A stretch of DNA of 64,000 bases from Pleodorina starrii. Its lineage: Eukaryota; Chlorophyta; Chlorophyceae; Chlamydomonadales; Volvocaceae. The position numbers and the translations under genes were made by a program. Below, piece after piece: positions 40,264 to 51,768 of this stretch. Each line of letters opens with the position of its first letter. Position 1 is the stretch's first letter. The notes beneath the pieces are model-generated. The model was not told the DNA's origin. It was given only the letters and a program-made list of their open reading frames with translations, and made no database searches. Where the stretch lies: the NCBI GenBank assembly GCA_030267565.1, contig BRXU01000004.1:2114501-2178500 (forward strand). The letters run 5' to 3'.

Positions 40264-41769
40264 TCAGTTCCCCTTGCCACGGTTGTTCCCGCGTTTGCCC
40301 TTGGCCTTGCCGTCCCCGCTACCCCCCGCAGCAGCAGCAGCAGCGTCATTCTCAGCCTTGCGGCGCAGCCAGGCCGGGTTGGAGCAGGCGGAGACGCCGT
40401 GGGTCTTCGCGCCACAAGCCAGGCAGCGGTTGTTCTCCTTGCGCCAGAGGTATATGGACATCTGACAGCCGAACTTGGTCATGGCGCCAGACGGCGCCGG
40501 AGGCGGCGGGTCGTTGTCGGCAGCGGCAGCAGCGAGGGAAGCGCGCCGAGAAGCGGGCTTCTTGCGACGGACCTCCTGGAAGTCCGGGGAGGCAGGGTGC
40601 GCCGCGGCAGCAGTCGGCGACCCAACAGCGGACGACGGCCCAGCAGCACCGCCGACGCGCCGACGCTTGGCAGCGGCGTCCTCCTCCTCGACCTCCTGAA
40701 CAGACAGACAGTTAAATCGGGCAGAAGGCGAACGGGCTTGTTTAGCAGCTTCAAGTTGACGCTCTTTGCGGAGCGCGTAAGCGGCCATGTCGTAGTAAGA
40801 GCTGAAGGTCTTCTTCGCACAGTACTCATACAGGACATCAGACAGGCCATGGTGAAACCAGAATCTGCGTTCGCCGTCAGCAAACTCAGGAATGGCAGTG
40901 ATAAGGGCCTCAAAGCGTGCTTGGTACGAAGCAACGGCCTCGGTCGTACGCATGCGGTAACGACCAGTGGACAGTTTCTGCCGAGCCTCTTGCTCGCGAG
41001 ACTGAACTTGCGGAGCAAAACGAGCAAGCAATGCAGCAAGCAAAGCATCAGAGGTATAGCCGCTAGTCTGCGCTAAGGTCCACTCATCGTGATAGCGCTT
41101 AGCCAAACCGTCAAGGGCTGAACCAAGAAACAGACAGCGAACCTCATCAATATGACCACCTTTTACCAAAGGAAAGAACTTCTTGACGTCCCGGACAAAG
41201 ACGCGAGTAGCATCGGCAGCGGCCCGGACGTTAAGCTTGCCTTCAATCGGGATATTCAGCTTAGGTGGAGGCACATTAAGTTTAAGTACCTCGTCAGTAT
41301 CGGTGGACATGGGCGCGACGCCAGCAGCAGCGTCAGCCCGGATTGCAGCAGCAGCAGCAGAGTGAACGCGAGCAGCAGCAGCGTTCTCGCGAACAGCAGC
41401 GTTGTTCACGTGGGTTTCAGCAGCGACGTGGGCCCCAGCAGCAGCAGTTGCGGTGGCGGCCACGATGCGACCTGAAAGACGGCGCCGAGGGCGAAGGTTC
41501 AGCACATGGTCAGGTAAATACTGCCTCAGGTTAAAAGGATCCTCAAGGTCAGAATCAACGTCCTCAGCAGCGCGGCCAGCAGTCGGCGGGTCAGTAACAG
41601 CAGTTGGGTCAGAACGCGCTGCATCGGTAGGGACAGCAGGGTCCCTAGCAAGCGCAGTCAGTGCAGCCGCAGCAGCAGCGGCAGCAGCATCAACTCCTTC
41701 TTCATTCTCATGCTGAGGTGAAGCAGGAACATATGGGTTGCCGTCGGCGTCAAGCAGGACACCGGACAT
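40264..41769 (-). CDS. gag: Chromovirus Gag
   Basis: About 501 residues from ATG at 41769. N-terminal Ala-rich low complexity, then a retrotransposon Gag domain (LDGLAKRYHDEWTLAQTSGY, SYQARFEALITAIPEF, RRFWFHHGLSDVLYEYC), then a single zinc knuckle CLACGAKTHGVSAC (CX2CX4HX4C) and a basic Gly/Lys/Arg tail. Ends in TGA followed by CGG, in frame with Pol. Confidence 0.93.
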   Translation of the reverse strand: MSGVLLDADGNPYVPASPQHENEEGVDAAAAAAAAALTALARDPAVPTDAARSDPTAVTDPPTAGRAAEDVDSDLEDPFNLRQYLPDHVLNLRPRRRLSGRIVAATATAAAGAHVAAETHVNNAAVRENAAAARVHSAAAAAIRADAAAGVAPMSTDTDEVLKLNVPPPKLNIPIEGKLNVRAAADATRVFVRDVKKFFPLVKGGHIDEVRCLFLGSALDGLAKRYHDEWTLAQTSGYTSDALLAALLARFAPQVQSREQEARQKLSTGRYRMRTTEAVASYQARFEALITAIPEFADGERRFWFHHGLSDVLYEYCAKKTFSSYYDMAAYALRKERQLEAAKQARSPSARFNCLSVQEVEEEDAAAKRRRVGGAAGPSSAVGSPTAAAAHPASPDFQEVRRKKPASRRASLAAAAADNDPPPPAPSGAMTKFGCQMSIYLWRKENNRCLACGAKTHGVSACSNPAWLRRKAENDAAAAAAGGSGDGKAKGKRGNNRGKGN

Positions 41770-42114
41770 GACGGGCAACGACAGTCAGTAACCGCGCACC
41801 CAAGCAAGTAGCCGCTCGAGCGACCACGACCTCGTCAGAGACGAAGTCCAGCAGGGTCTCTGGGTCGAGTGGTGCAGTCTGGACCTCCTGGTCGACAGTG
41901 GTCTTAGACGGCCCAGCGACAGTGGGTTGCTCTGCAACAGCTAAGGAGAGTTAGGCTAAAGAAAGCCCAGCAGGGCCAGTAAGGAGGCTGGGAAGTTACA
42001 AACCTTCAGCAGCCGCCCGCAGAAGGTCAACGACCATAGCGTCGTCTACGGAACCGAAGACTAGTTCGCTCATTGTCGCGATGTTGTCAAGATGTGAACA
42101 GCGGTAAGGGCCAG

Positions 42115-42134
42115 TGCCCGTCTCGATACCAACT
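42115..42134 (-). other. Probable primer-binding site
   Basis: Next to the 5' LTR, the minus strand reads AG then TTGGTATCGAGACGGG. TGGTAT is the usual start of a PBS for a tRNA ending ATACCA (initiator Met type in many elements); the rest differs from the common TGGTATCAGAGC. Confidence 0.55.
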
Positions 42135-42515
42135 TGTTGTAAGCTTTAGAAATGTCCAACTGCATGGGGGCAGCCAGAACCGCCGATTAGAGAAATGCAG
42201 AGTGCTTAAGAGCACGAGGTGAGCGGTTGTAGCGTACGGCGGTCACAGAGACCCGAACCGCAGCCGTTAGCTCCAGAGTAACTCCAATCGGAACAGACAG
42301 AACAGCTGCCAAGGACCAGTTGTCCTCAACTGTATACAGCAGATACAGTTCCCGTCTGTAACACAGCGTTACAGACCCAGCAGATAACCGATTACGAACC
42401 CAGTCAGACGGGACGTATTCAGTTGACAGGTAGTGACAGAGAGGTAACAGACAGATGTATAGGAATTCAGCAGAATATTCCTAAGTCCAGAACACGCCAG
42501 ATGCGTGATACAACA
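42135..42515 (-). repeat. 5' LTR (right in window)
   Basis: 381 bp, with the same ends as the left LTR; the promoter for the element would lie here. Confidence 0.95.
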
Positions 42516-42574
42516 GTTGCTTCTCCCCGTCTGCCTTCCGACGCGGTTGCTTGGGTGCTTTTAATCTTGACAGG

Positions 42575-42766
42575 CTAGTTAGCATGCAAGGATTACAAGG
42601 GGAACCGATGTCCGAATCGGTTGCTAGCCGTACATGCTAGACGGACTGTTCATCCTACCCCAGGGGCACCCTAGTTAGCATGTAAGGGTTACAAGGGGAA
42701 CCGATGTCCGAATCGGTTGCTAGTCGTACATGCTAGACGGACTGTTCATCCTACGCCAGGGGCACC
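42575..42766. repeat. 96-bp tandem repeat, two copies, with internal hairpin
   Basis: CTAGTTAGCATG.AAGG starts at 42575 and 42671. Each unit contains AACCGATgtccgaATCGGTT, a 7-bp stem hairpin, and TAGACGGACTGTTCATCCTA. It lies between the LTR element and the decayed LINE, perhaps the LINE 3' UTR. Confidence 0.75.
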
Positions 42767-42779
42767 TACGGAGGGGTGC

Positions 42780-45700
42780 CGAAAGCCAAGCATCCAAGGC
42801 CCACCAGCACCAAGCCCACAAAGCGTGAAAAAGCAGGACACAGAACCCCAGAACCACAGGGCAGCACAGAGAGGGCCACTGGCCGCAAGCAGCCAGCAAG
42901 AGCTCCAGGCTCACGAAGAACGAAACCAGACAAACAAGAGAGGGGCCACCGGGTCCCCCAGCACCGAGCCCGCAGCGCCACCAGGCCTACCAAAACCCGA
43001 GCCGACCATGGGACAAGGGGGGGCCCACTGCGACGAAGACAAGCACATATACGGCAAGCAAGGGCAAAAGCAAACACAGGGCAGCCCACAGGCGCCAACG
43101 GAACACTCCCGCCGGAACACTCCCGCCGAAACCGTCAGGGGGAGCCGGGAGGGGAGACAGAGTCTGGAGGGCCGACAAACACTACACGGCCCGCCTGGTT
43201 GGGCCGCCGGGACCGCCTCTCAACCAGCCGGCGCGGCCCCAAGGGCCGCAAACGACGCGACACGGGCCCAGAAGTCGGCAACAACCGCGGCACCAACGCC
43301 GACCAACTGAGCCCGAGCAAGGGGGGCGGCGGGAGCACCCCCCGGTACATGCGTTGGCGGCCACGCTCCAGCGCCGACAGGGCCGCCAAAGCCACAACAT
43401 CCCACACAGGGACGGACCCCGGGGGGGCACCACGAGCCAGAGCTGAAACCGCTGCACCACCGAGCAGCCCGACGCTCCCAACACGGCGTCCAGCTCCTCG
43501 TGCAAGGCACGGGCAACAAAACAGTCCCAAAACAGATGCCGACGGACCCAACACCGCCCCTCCTGCGCAGTCGTGGCACCACACGGGCAGCAGGCAGTGC
43601 GCCCACGACCTGCATGCCCACGCAGCAGCAGCGGGAACCCCGTGATGCCATGCACGACCAGCCGCCGGAGCGTCTCCTTGTGGTCGTTTTCCCACCGCAG
43701 CCACCAGAGGCGGCGCAATGTGTCACGGAAAGCTGCAAACGACAGCGGCGGCACCGGGCCATCATACACGTCCGCAAGGAAATCCTCATGGCGCGCGCGC
43801 AAAGCACGGCACTCCTCGTCAAGTTGCAGCTGGGTGCCACGCTTGACGGAAGTACCCAGGACGGGCGTGGGCGGCCCGCCAGCTGGGCACCAGGCGAGCC
43901 CCTGCAGCAGCGCCGCCCAAGCCTCCCGGGCGGGCGGCGCAGCCACAGCACCAGAGGCGACAAGCCGGGCCGCCGCCACCCAGCTGACGGGGACGAGGCC
44001 AAGAAGGGCGTCCAGCTGCTCCGAGATGGAGGGCCCGCTGGCATCCACCGCAGCGCCAAGCTCTCCGTAGCCCAGCACGCCCCGCAGGACCAGCTGCCGC
44101 AGCTGCAAAGTGCAGAGGCGAGCAATGCGGGTGCAGGGCGACATCAGCCCACGGCGGGTCGGCGGGGAGGAGGTCGACCGCCCCTGTGGCACAGCGCACC
44201 GCCGCCACCGTGTGTCGGGCACGGACGTGGGCCACAAGCGGCAGGAGCCCAAAGCCGCCGACTGCGGGGGGTAAAAAGTGATACCGCAGCGGAGACGGAG
44301 ACAGCGTTAGCGAACGGACCCAGAACCCAGTAATACTTATCGAACATACCTGTAACCTTACCGAGCTGAAAATACGCTGCGACCGCGTCGCCGCCGCCGC
44401 CGCCGCGACTGCGGGGGGCAGGGCGAGGATCCCCATGCTCACCCCGACGAGGCGGGCGTCGGGCGCAGCCGCATACATGGCGGGGGTCATCCGCCGCTCC
44501 ACCACCGCGGCGGTGAAGCCAAGAAGGCGGTCGAGGTCGGCGCGAGGGGGCAGACCCTGGAACTCCATGTGGTAGAGTGCTTTGCTGAGGGCGTAGGCCG
44601 AGGCCGCCGCCGCCCGGCCGAAAGTGGTGAGGGGCAGGCGTGCGACCAAAGTCAGCGCGGACTCTACCCCGGCAAGCCGCACCGGCACGGCTTAAGCGTC
44701 GTTGCGGAGGCCCACGCCGAGCGTCTTGGCTTGGGCAACGGTGCGCAGCTGCGCTGCCGGGCCGACGAAGGCAGCCAGGGGCAAGGGGGGCACCGCCGAG
44801 CCCAACCCGCCGCCCGCCGGGGCAGGAGGGGGCGCCGCCCGGCCCGACGGGGCGTCGCGGCCGCCGAGCATGAGCAAGCGGGCCGCCGCGTGCCGCAGGA
44901 GCGTGAGCAGGGTGGCGGAAGCGGCGACAGGAGGCGAGGCTGCCGCCGGCGCCGGCACCGGGACGGCCGCGGCCGCGGCGGGGGCTCGGACGGCCGGGAC
45001 GAGGGCAGCTGCTGCGCCCGCTGGCGGTGGAGCGGCGGGGGCGGCGGCGGCCCGGGGAGCGGGGTAAGCCGGTGCAGCACGCGCCACGCCTGCAGCGGCG
45101 CTCCCACCGTCCGGCGCCGGGCCCAGCGGCAGGACCTCCACCTTGTCAAGGTTCAGGCGCTGTCCAGAGGCCCGGCGGAAGACCTCCATAAGCGCCAGGA
45201 AGCGGGGCAGGTCCGAGGCCGCTGCCAGGAAGGGGGTGCAGTGGTCGGCATACTGGGACGCTGGGAGGGTCCGGGAGACAGTCGGTCCCGCGCCCACCGG
45301 GATACCGACGCCCTGGGCTGTCAGCCAGGACAGGAGCGCCTGGGCGACGGCGAGGTACAGGAGCGGGGCCAGGGGGCAGCCCTGCCGGACACCCGCGGTA
45401 AGGGGCACCCGAGCAGAGCGGAGCCCGTTGACCAGGGCGGTAGCGCCGGTGTCGGCGTGTAGAAGTCGAGGAAAATCGTGACGCCAGGGCGGCGCTGCGC
45501 CCGCAGCAGCTCGGGAAGCAGCTGCAGGAGCCATACATTGTCCCCAATGCGACGAGAGAGGAGAAAGGCGGCCTGCTCGGGGTCGATGGTGGCACCAAAG
45601 ACCGGGAGCAGACGACGCGCCAGCACCCTTGCGAGCGGTATCGAGGAGGGTGATAGGGTGGTAATTGAAGGGGAGGGTGGAGTCACCGGCCTTGACGAGG

Positions 45701-45954
45701 GAGGAGATGACACCGTCCAGGAAGCCCACAGTGGTGGGCCCGCTGCCGACGATGCGCAGGCCGCTACCCCAGCCCGGCAAGGGGAGGCCCAGGGATCGGG
45801 CCTGGCCTTCTAGAGACTGAAGGCAGACAGCCAGCGAGCCGCGAATACGTGGACGGTGCGGGAGGAGGTCGATGCGGCGAGCATCCGTAAGGGCGTCAAG
45901 GCGGAGGCGGCGCACTCCGCTGCAATTGGTCAGGACCTCTGTGACCGAAGGCAA
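42780..45954 (-). pseudogene. Decayed LINE (RT with several frameshifts)
   Basis: RT pieces lie in different frames: STLPFNYHPITLLDT (about 45650), ARRLLPVFGATIDPEQAAFL (about 45590), GVRQGCPLAPLLYLAVAQAL (about 45350) and QYADHCTPFL (about 45250), where YADD has become YADH. Further left, a HLFWDC..ARALHEELD zinc-type motif and a CPCG remain (about 43500-43600). High GC and long overlapping ORFs on the other strand are shadows. Not functional. Confidence 0.75.
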
Positions 45955-46481
45955 TAATGGAGCAACATTAATTTATGGTGGTTGAACGAGCCCGAGCCAG
46001 TGGTGGGCGCGGTTGTGGGGCGGCGGACATCGTGGGTCACATGCTACAATGAGTCGGCATCGCGTATAACGATTTGACGCATCCCCGCAATTACAACTAG
46101 CCTGAGGAAGCGTAACTGGGTGACCATTATGTACGGCTGAACGTATACCGATTTGACACACCCAAACGACCTGGCGAGGTCAAAAGCACTGAATGTTATA
46201 TGGAATTTGAATGTCTGTTGTGTTGGGGCGTAGGCCTTGTCCCTGGCTGCCTGGCTGCTGGCTGGCTGCCCGGCTGAGTGACGAGCAACCTTGATGGCTG
46301 GATACTCTGTAAAGGCTAAACAATAGCCCTTAATACTCGCAACACAATATTAGAATCTTAACAGCAATAGTGTATGTAAAAGTATGAAAGATGCTAGACT
46401 GAGTTCATGGTCCGAGGCCGCACTCGCTCCATCGCATCCGGAACTTCTGTTCATTCCATATTGTTCCGTTTTTGTCGTATG
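45955..46481. other. No gene seen
   Basis: AT-richer sequence with a short CTGGCTGC-type repeat (46238-46275). Confidence 0.4.
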
Positions 46482-47456
46482 ACAAGGGGTTGGTGTCGGC
46501 TTCCTTGAAGCCGGAAAAAGGGCGGGGCCCCGTTCAATCCGTACGGGTGGAGTTGAAGGGCTAGGGCGGCGAGGGCGTGAAGTGTGAGAGTGTCAACATT
46601 CCTGCTGATAGACAGCCAGAGCTTTCAGCAATCCGCCCCATGTTTAGCATCGCGCGCCGTCTCGGCACTGTGCAACTCTTCCGGCCAGCGCATTGGCTGA
46701 AGTTACTTGACAGTAGACATGCAGTGTATCATTCACACATCACGCAGGCTGACTTGCCAATAGAAGGACAGCGGAACTGTTTGAGAGGGTCGCGATGATG
46801 ACGTGCAGTTGCCGACGAGAGTGCACAGTCTTCGCTACCGAGGTATTCGTCGTAGAGGAGGCTTGAAAACATTAGGACAGGGAATGTAGAAGTCCCCTAG
46901 GTTGCCGACTGGACTTGTTGGGCGGCCCGCAGATGAATCGTGCGTGCATCGGCGGCTTGGCGTCCAACAACCAGGTTTGCACCTCATGGTTTGCACCTTG
47001 CAACCTTTGCAATAGCAGTATGCGTCAAGACGATCGGACCGGCTAGCAGAGCTGCTGTGGTGTGGTCGCGGGAAGAATGTTCGCAATGCAAACATAGTTG
47101 GTTGCTTGCCGAAACGAAGATTCATTTCACGCCGTCATGTCAGAATCCCACCTTAAGGAACGATGAATCTTCTGGAATTAATTATAGGCCGAGAGGTGTT
47201 GGTTTGACCTCGGCCTCGGTCCATGGAGACTGCCAAACTGGTTTTTACTCATACGAGGTTGGGTTCCAATAATAAATTTACCGTGCAATAAAGAATGTAA
47301 TCTTTTACTTATGCAGACTTTCCGTTGGCCGAAAGTCTGCACTTGCCTTTTTACAGACATACATCAGTAAGACAGTAGACATCAGACGCACGGACATGGG
47401 CAATCCTACAGGGCGGGGCCCCCCTGGGCGCTTCGCGCTGGGGCCCCGCCCAAAAA
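46482..47456 (+). mobile_element. R1 repeat, copy 3
   Basis: Starts ACAAGGGGTTGGTGTCGG and ends GGGGCCCCGCCCAAAAA, about 975 bp. Closest to copy 2. It lacks the AACCCAG or CAGG microsatellite; at that place is GACATACATCAG-type sequence. No target duplication found. Confidence 0.75.
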
Positions 47457-47463
47457 TATTTAC

Positions 47464-48436
47464 ATGACGGCGTCTCATCTTTCCGACATCCAAAGATATT
47501 TGCATAGCGAACATTCTTCCCGCGACCACACCACAGTTCTGCTAGCTCCACCCTCACCGCAACCGGAGCAGGAACAGCCCCCACAGCAGGAGCCCGAACC
47601 GCAGCAGCAGCCCGCCCCGCAGCAGCAGCCCGCCCCACAGCAGCAGCTACAGCAGCAGCCAGCGGCCAACATCAGTGCACCCAGCGCTCCACGGCGGCCC
47701 GGCAGGCTGCAATTTGTGGGATAGCTCATAGTTAACATGCTGTAGGCTGTTTGCTGTGGTGCTTGTTGACGTGCAGTGAGGATTTTGCTTTAATTGCACC
47801 CACTCCCCACAGCCAACCGCTGCTGTGAACGCTCTGGATCTACTCGCCGCGGCGGCCGCCGGGGAGCTGCAGCAGCCGGCAATCACGGCAGTTGCGGCAC
47901 CGGCGGTCGCCGCGGTGCTGGTCGGCACTGCGGCGCCGCCTCAGCCACCGGTCGTGCCGCGCCTGGTGGGCCCGGGGGACAGGCTCGAGGAGCGGGTCCA
48001 ACGCAAGCGATGTGACAACGCCAAGCTTCTCACTGCGCGGGAGGCGAGGGAGGCGCGCCGGCAGGAGCTGCAGGAGAAGGAGGACGCCGCACGGGCAAAG
48101 GTCGAGCAACGCGAGCTGAAGAAGGCCGAACGCGCGGAGGCGAAGCGGCTGAAGGAGGCTGATATGGCGGCACGGAAGCAGCAGCGGGAGCAGGCTCGCT
48201 TGGAGAAGGCTGCCACTAAGCAGCAGCGGGCCGCCTTGGCGGCGGCACAGGTGCAGGCCGCTCAGGTTGAGGGGGCTCCCGATGCCGGAGCGCAGGGCGT
48301 GGGGCGCGGGAGGGGCCGGGGGCGCGGGAGGGGCCGGGGTGGTGGGCGAGGTGGCCGGGGCCGCCACGGGACCCGTCGCTTGTCTGACAGCGACACGGAC
48401 CCCGGGGAGGCGCCGTCAGACTCGGGCAGTGACTGA
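47464..48436 (+). CDS. Gln-rich / Lys-rich coiled-coil / Gly-Arg-rich ORF, two exons, function unknown
   Basis: Exon 1 from ATG 47464 encodes a short leader and then a Pro/Gln-rich run (QPEQEQPPQQEPEPQQQPAP) ending near 47716 before a GTGGGA donor. Exon 2 begins after CCCACAG (about 47812) and encodes VNALDLLAAAAAGELQQP, a highly charged helical part (REAREARRQELQEKEDAARA, LKKAERAEAKRLKEADMAAR), then a Gly-Arg run (GRGRGRGRGRGRGGGRGG) and an acidic Ser/Asp end, with stop TGA at 48434-48436. The layout recalls the N-terminus of the Rep ORF at 16269 without being a clear homologue. The first 25 codons come from an inverted R1 fragment, so the real start may differ. Confidence 0.5.
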
Positions 48437-48922
48437 GCACCGTGAGGTTGCGTGGAGCGACTGTGACGGAAGGGGTTGGCACGTCCATTTCGGTCGTAAT
48501 TCGAGACATGCCCAACCGGGCAGGTCCAGACCTTGGCTTTACTTCATAATAATGCTATATGAACGCGTGTATGTCGTTGAACATGAGATTGGGCGATACT
48601 TTTCCTGACTTTTACGAACTGGCCGAATTTAGGCACCATGGCCGAAACAGCGGGATACCAGTCGCAAGCCAGCGCCGCTCCAGGGCCACTTCTATCACGG
48701 TCACATCATCTAATACATATGTAAAAGTAATTAGCGCCACTTTGGGAGCGTCGCGGCCGTCGATAAGGCCTTTTATTGAACAAACTGACATCTGGCCGAA
48801 GTTAGGGACATTTGGAGCTAGCCGGTCCGACGGCCTTGACGCACATTATTATTTATAGAATAACAAAGATGGCAAGGGACAAAATAAGAGTGGCAAAGCG
48901 ATTGTTGGACGCCAAGCCGCAA
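47491..48922 (-). mobile_element. Inverted R1 fragment split by about 1.27 kb
   Basis: 47494-47545 (GCGAACATTCTTCCCGCGAC onward) and 48812-48922 (GCTAGCCGGTCCG to GTTGGACGCCAAGCCGC) are consecutive parts of R1 in reverse orientation. They are interrupted at CTAGC by the ORF-bearing segment 47546-48811, with CTAGC on both sides. Confidence 0.6.
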
Positions 48923-49431
48923 ATGAACAAATTTGTTTGCGTTAATGCGGTTCATGTTTCCGAAACATGAACGTTATGAGACCGGGGTCGCCATCCTTTT
49001 CTCTTCCAATCAATACCGGAGAACGATCTGACGCACCACTGCAATTGGCCTAAGGACGTGCACCTTATGCGAATGGCTGCACGGTGCATTTTCCGGATAT
49101 CTGTCAGTTCCAATGTAACACGGTTACAACGGACACTGTCCTACACTACTGTAAGTCAGAGTGCGCGGGGGAAAGGGGTCTGTGGGGGGATGGGGGGTGG
49201 CAGCCCCCCGCCCCCCACCAGCGGGGGGGAGGGGGTCTGGGGGAGGGGAGCAGCAGCCCCCCTCCCCCCAGCCGACCCCAACGCCTGGAAACCTATTATG
49301 CATATGACGCATCGTATTCTGTAATGCATTGATGCAACTCCATCCTCGCATCAAACTTGCCATCCCAGCACCGTCTCCCCAACGACATCTACCGATCACA
49401 CCAGGGTGGCTAAGGAAAGGAAAAGGAAAGT
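48437..49431. other. No gene; G-rich inverted repeat at 49165-49275
   Basis: Apart from the R1 fragment, the notable part is a run of G and C tracts (GGGGGGATGGGGGGTGG ... GCCCCCCTCCCCCC) that can fold on itself or into quadruplexes. Confidence 0.5.
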
Positions 49432-49836
49432 TTACGCTGGACCGTAAGCCCTAGCGTGGGTTAAGGGAGCAGACTGATGCCTCATCGGCGGGTACAGCCC
49501 ATTACCGCGGTGGCCGCCTTTTTGACTAAGATGGGTTGCTTCTCCCACCCACTCAATGTCTGGGCTCCGTCTCACTCGGATCATATCTGGGTACCCGCAC
49601 GCATTCTTCCCTGATATGCCAGACACATCATTGTTTGAACATTCAACCGTGATGAGTTCTACCAGTGCAGGGGACAGGGACATGGCTGAAGAGCCATGCG
49701 ATCGCGTGCTGTTTGTCCCACGCACACCAGGGCCCCCATCGGTCACCCAGCCCTCTGCGAAGGCCAGGATCGAACTTATGACCTCTCGGTCATATATTCA
49801 GTGCCCTAACTCTCAGGCACTTCCTAGGGGATCAGC
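49432..49836 (-). mobile_element. Probable tRNA-derived SINE
   Basis: On the minus strand a tRNA-like head has an A-box-like TGCCTGAGAGTTAGGG (49804-49819) and a good B box GTTCGATCC (49767-49775) at normal spacing. An unrelated body of about 320 bp follows and ends near TTTCCTTTTCC (49411-49430). No protein is implied by the ORFs here. Confidence 0.6.
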
Positions 49837-51768
49837 ATCACACCGACCTACATAACGGGCGTCAGGGGCTAATTGGTTTTGGGAGGGTTTCTGCAGCAGG
49901 GATAGAGGAATTCAGGGCCGAAGGAGGATGGGAGGGTTGCAGGAGGGCGGATGGGCTGCAGAACCGTGGAGGGGTCGCTGATTGGGGGGGAGGGGGTTGC
50001 AGGACGGCAGCAGCAGGGGTCTGGGACCATAGGAGGGCGGGAGGGCTACAGGAGGTGGACCAGATGCAGGTGGGCACATCACATTATGACAGTAGTGGTT
50101 TCCAAACATGTATCCAGGATTTTGCGGTCTCGAGATCTTGCTGCTGCTGTCACCAGATTGCTGTGGGTTGGGTTCTAAATGCGTTCGTGATGGGTGCAAA
50201 AGCACTTGAAAAAGAGGCTGGGGGCCTGGGCGGCGGGGGTGCAGAGAATAAACAAGAGGGGCTGTGGGTGGCTGTGGGGTTGGTGGAGGTGGTGCGGGTG
50301 GGCGTGGGGGTGATGGAGGGGCGGGGCGATGGTGGGGTCGGGGTTGGTGGATGGGGTTACAATGTGATTACAGTCGACTGGACATTTCCAGTTCGGGCAC
50401 GGCCCGCCACCGTTGAAATAATGACGTGCGTCAGAACTTATTTTCTTCCAACGCACGCATAACACTCCTGCAGGATCACGCTGCGCGATAAAAGTAACTC
50501 CTGTGCTCGTAACATTTCGCAACGAAAACATGCGACGACAGCTCCCCGTCCGTGCCCAGAGACCAAGCAACCCGCTGCAGCAAGTCAGTACAGCGCTTCA
50601 TATACAGCGGCTGCAGGCAGGCTCATCCTGCAGACGCACACAAACCGGTCAAAAGCCAAGGCAAGTCAAGGTAGGATGCGATAGGATAGAGGCGAGATGT
50701 CTGTATGTAAGGAACAAATATCGAGCAGCAGCAACAGCTACATCATCTGCGGCTGCCACACGCAGCGAACGGAGTCACGCATACATAGTCACAAGTCCGC
50801 CATTCTTTGGCGATCGCATGATGTTCCATTCCAGGTGCCAGTTTTTTAAGCCGCCACGCTCCTTGCAGCCGCGTGCTAGCTGTAATGGACGCACCGCAGT
50901 CTCAGCAGCGGTCATTCGAGCCCTCAACGGGGCGATACGCACGTACTCAAATAAACAGCCGCCGATTACCACCCCGAAATAGAACTTCAATGTGAACGGG
51001 TGCAATTTTGGTGCGCACTGCTGAAGGTGCACACGCACCTCCATCTGTCTTGCTTGCAATCGACTTCTGGTGCGTGGTTGGTTGAAGAATGGGTCCAACG
51101 CGCAGGACATGCATGTTCACACGCACGTGTACGTACGTGTAGCTCATGGTATACCATGGGTGTGAGTAGGGGTGCGTTCATCGTGAATTGTGCGCAAAAG
51201 GGGCCGGCCGACATGCCCCCACTAGATAGGCGCTGCAACGTCAACAAACCAGCGAATAATAAACCCGCTTCTTACGAGACAAGGTATAGTAATGGACACA
51301 AATAAAGTGCCACATACACCTGCTCCTGTCGAAAGAAAGTTCCACGCACATCACCATCGGTGCACCCTCGCTCATTGTTCATCTTGTTCAACCAAAACCT
51401 CCTCCACAGAACTCGGGCAATCACAAATAAAACAAGAGTAGGAACATAGTTAATATACGCCGAAACAAATAGGGCGGGCATCCTGGCAGCAACATAATAA
51501 GAAGTTATACCATCCATATGATGGCCCGCACGGTCCTACGTAGCACGTGCCTGCTTGGTCATAGCACGTGTGTGCAAACTCTCAGGCGCGAACTTTGGGG
51601 ATCCAGGCGCCATCACAAGTTGCCCTGGCGTGTCAGCCAGGATGCGCGCACGCCTCGGCGGGCCATCTGGATGCATGGAAATACACACGGACATCCAGGG
51701 AGGCCTGCACATCAAGCTGCTGGCTACGGCGCCGCCCCCTTCGTGATGACCAAAAGCGTCGGTATAAT
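49837..51768. other. No gene recognised
   Basis: Includes Gly-rich simple sequence (50240-50350) and the 3' flank of the right gene. ORFs have no domains. Confidence 0.45.

Larger units (their letters stand above)
35706..42515 (-). mobile_element. Ty3/gypsy chromovirus LTR retrotransposon, apparently intact
   Basis: LTRs of 381 bp at 35706-36086 and 42135-42515 start TGTTGTAAGC and end GATACAACA. The target duplication GTTGC lies at 35701-35705 and 42516-42520. Gag, protease, RT, RNase H, integrase and a C-terminal chromodomain are all open. The LTRs differ at very few positions (for example GCAGTCAGAA against GCAGCCAGAA), so insertion is recent. It sits beside or inside a decayed LINE. Confidence 0.95.

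Noticed and set aside
42717..44333. Several plus-strand ORFs of 190-290 residues
   Set aside because: Antisense shadows of the decayed LINE.
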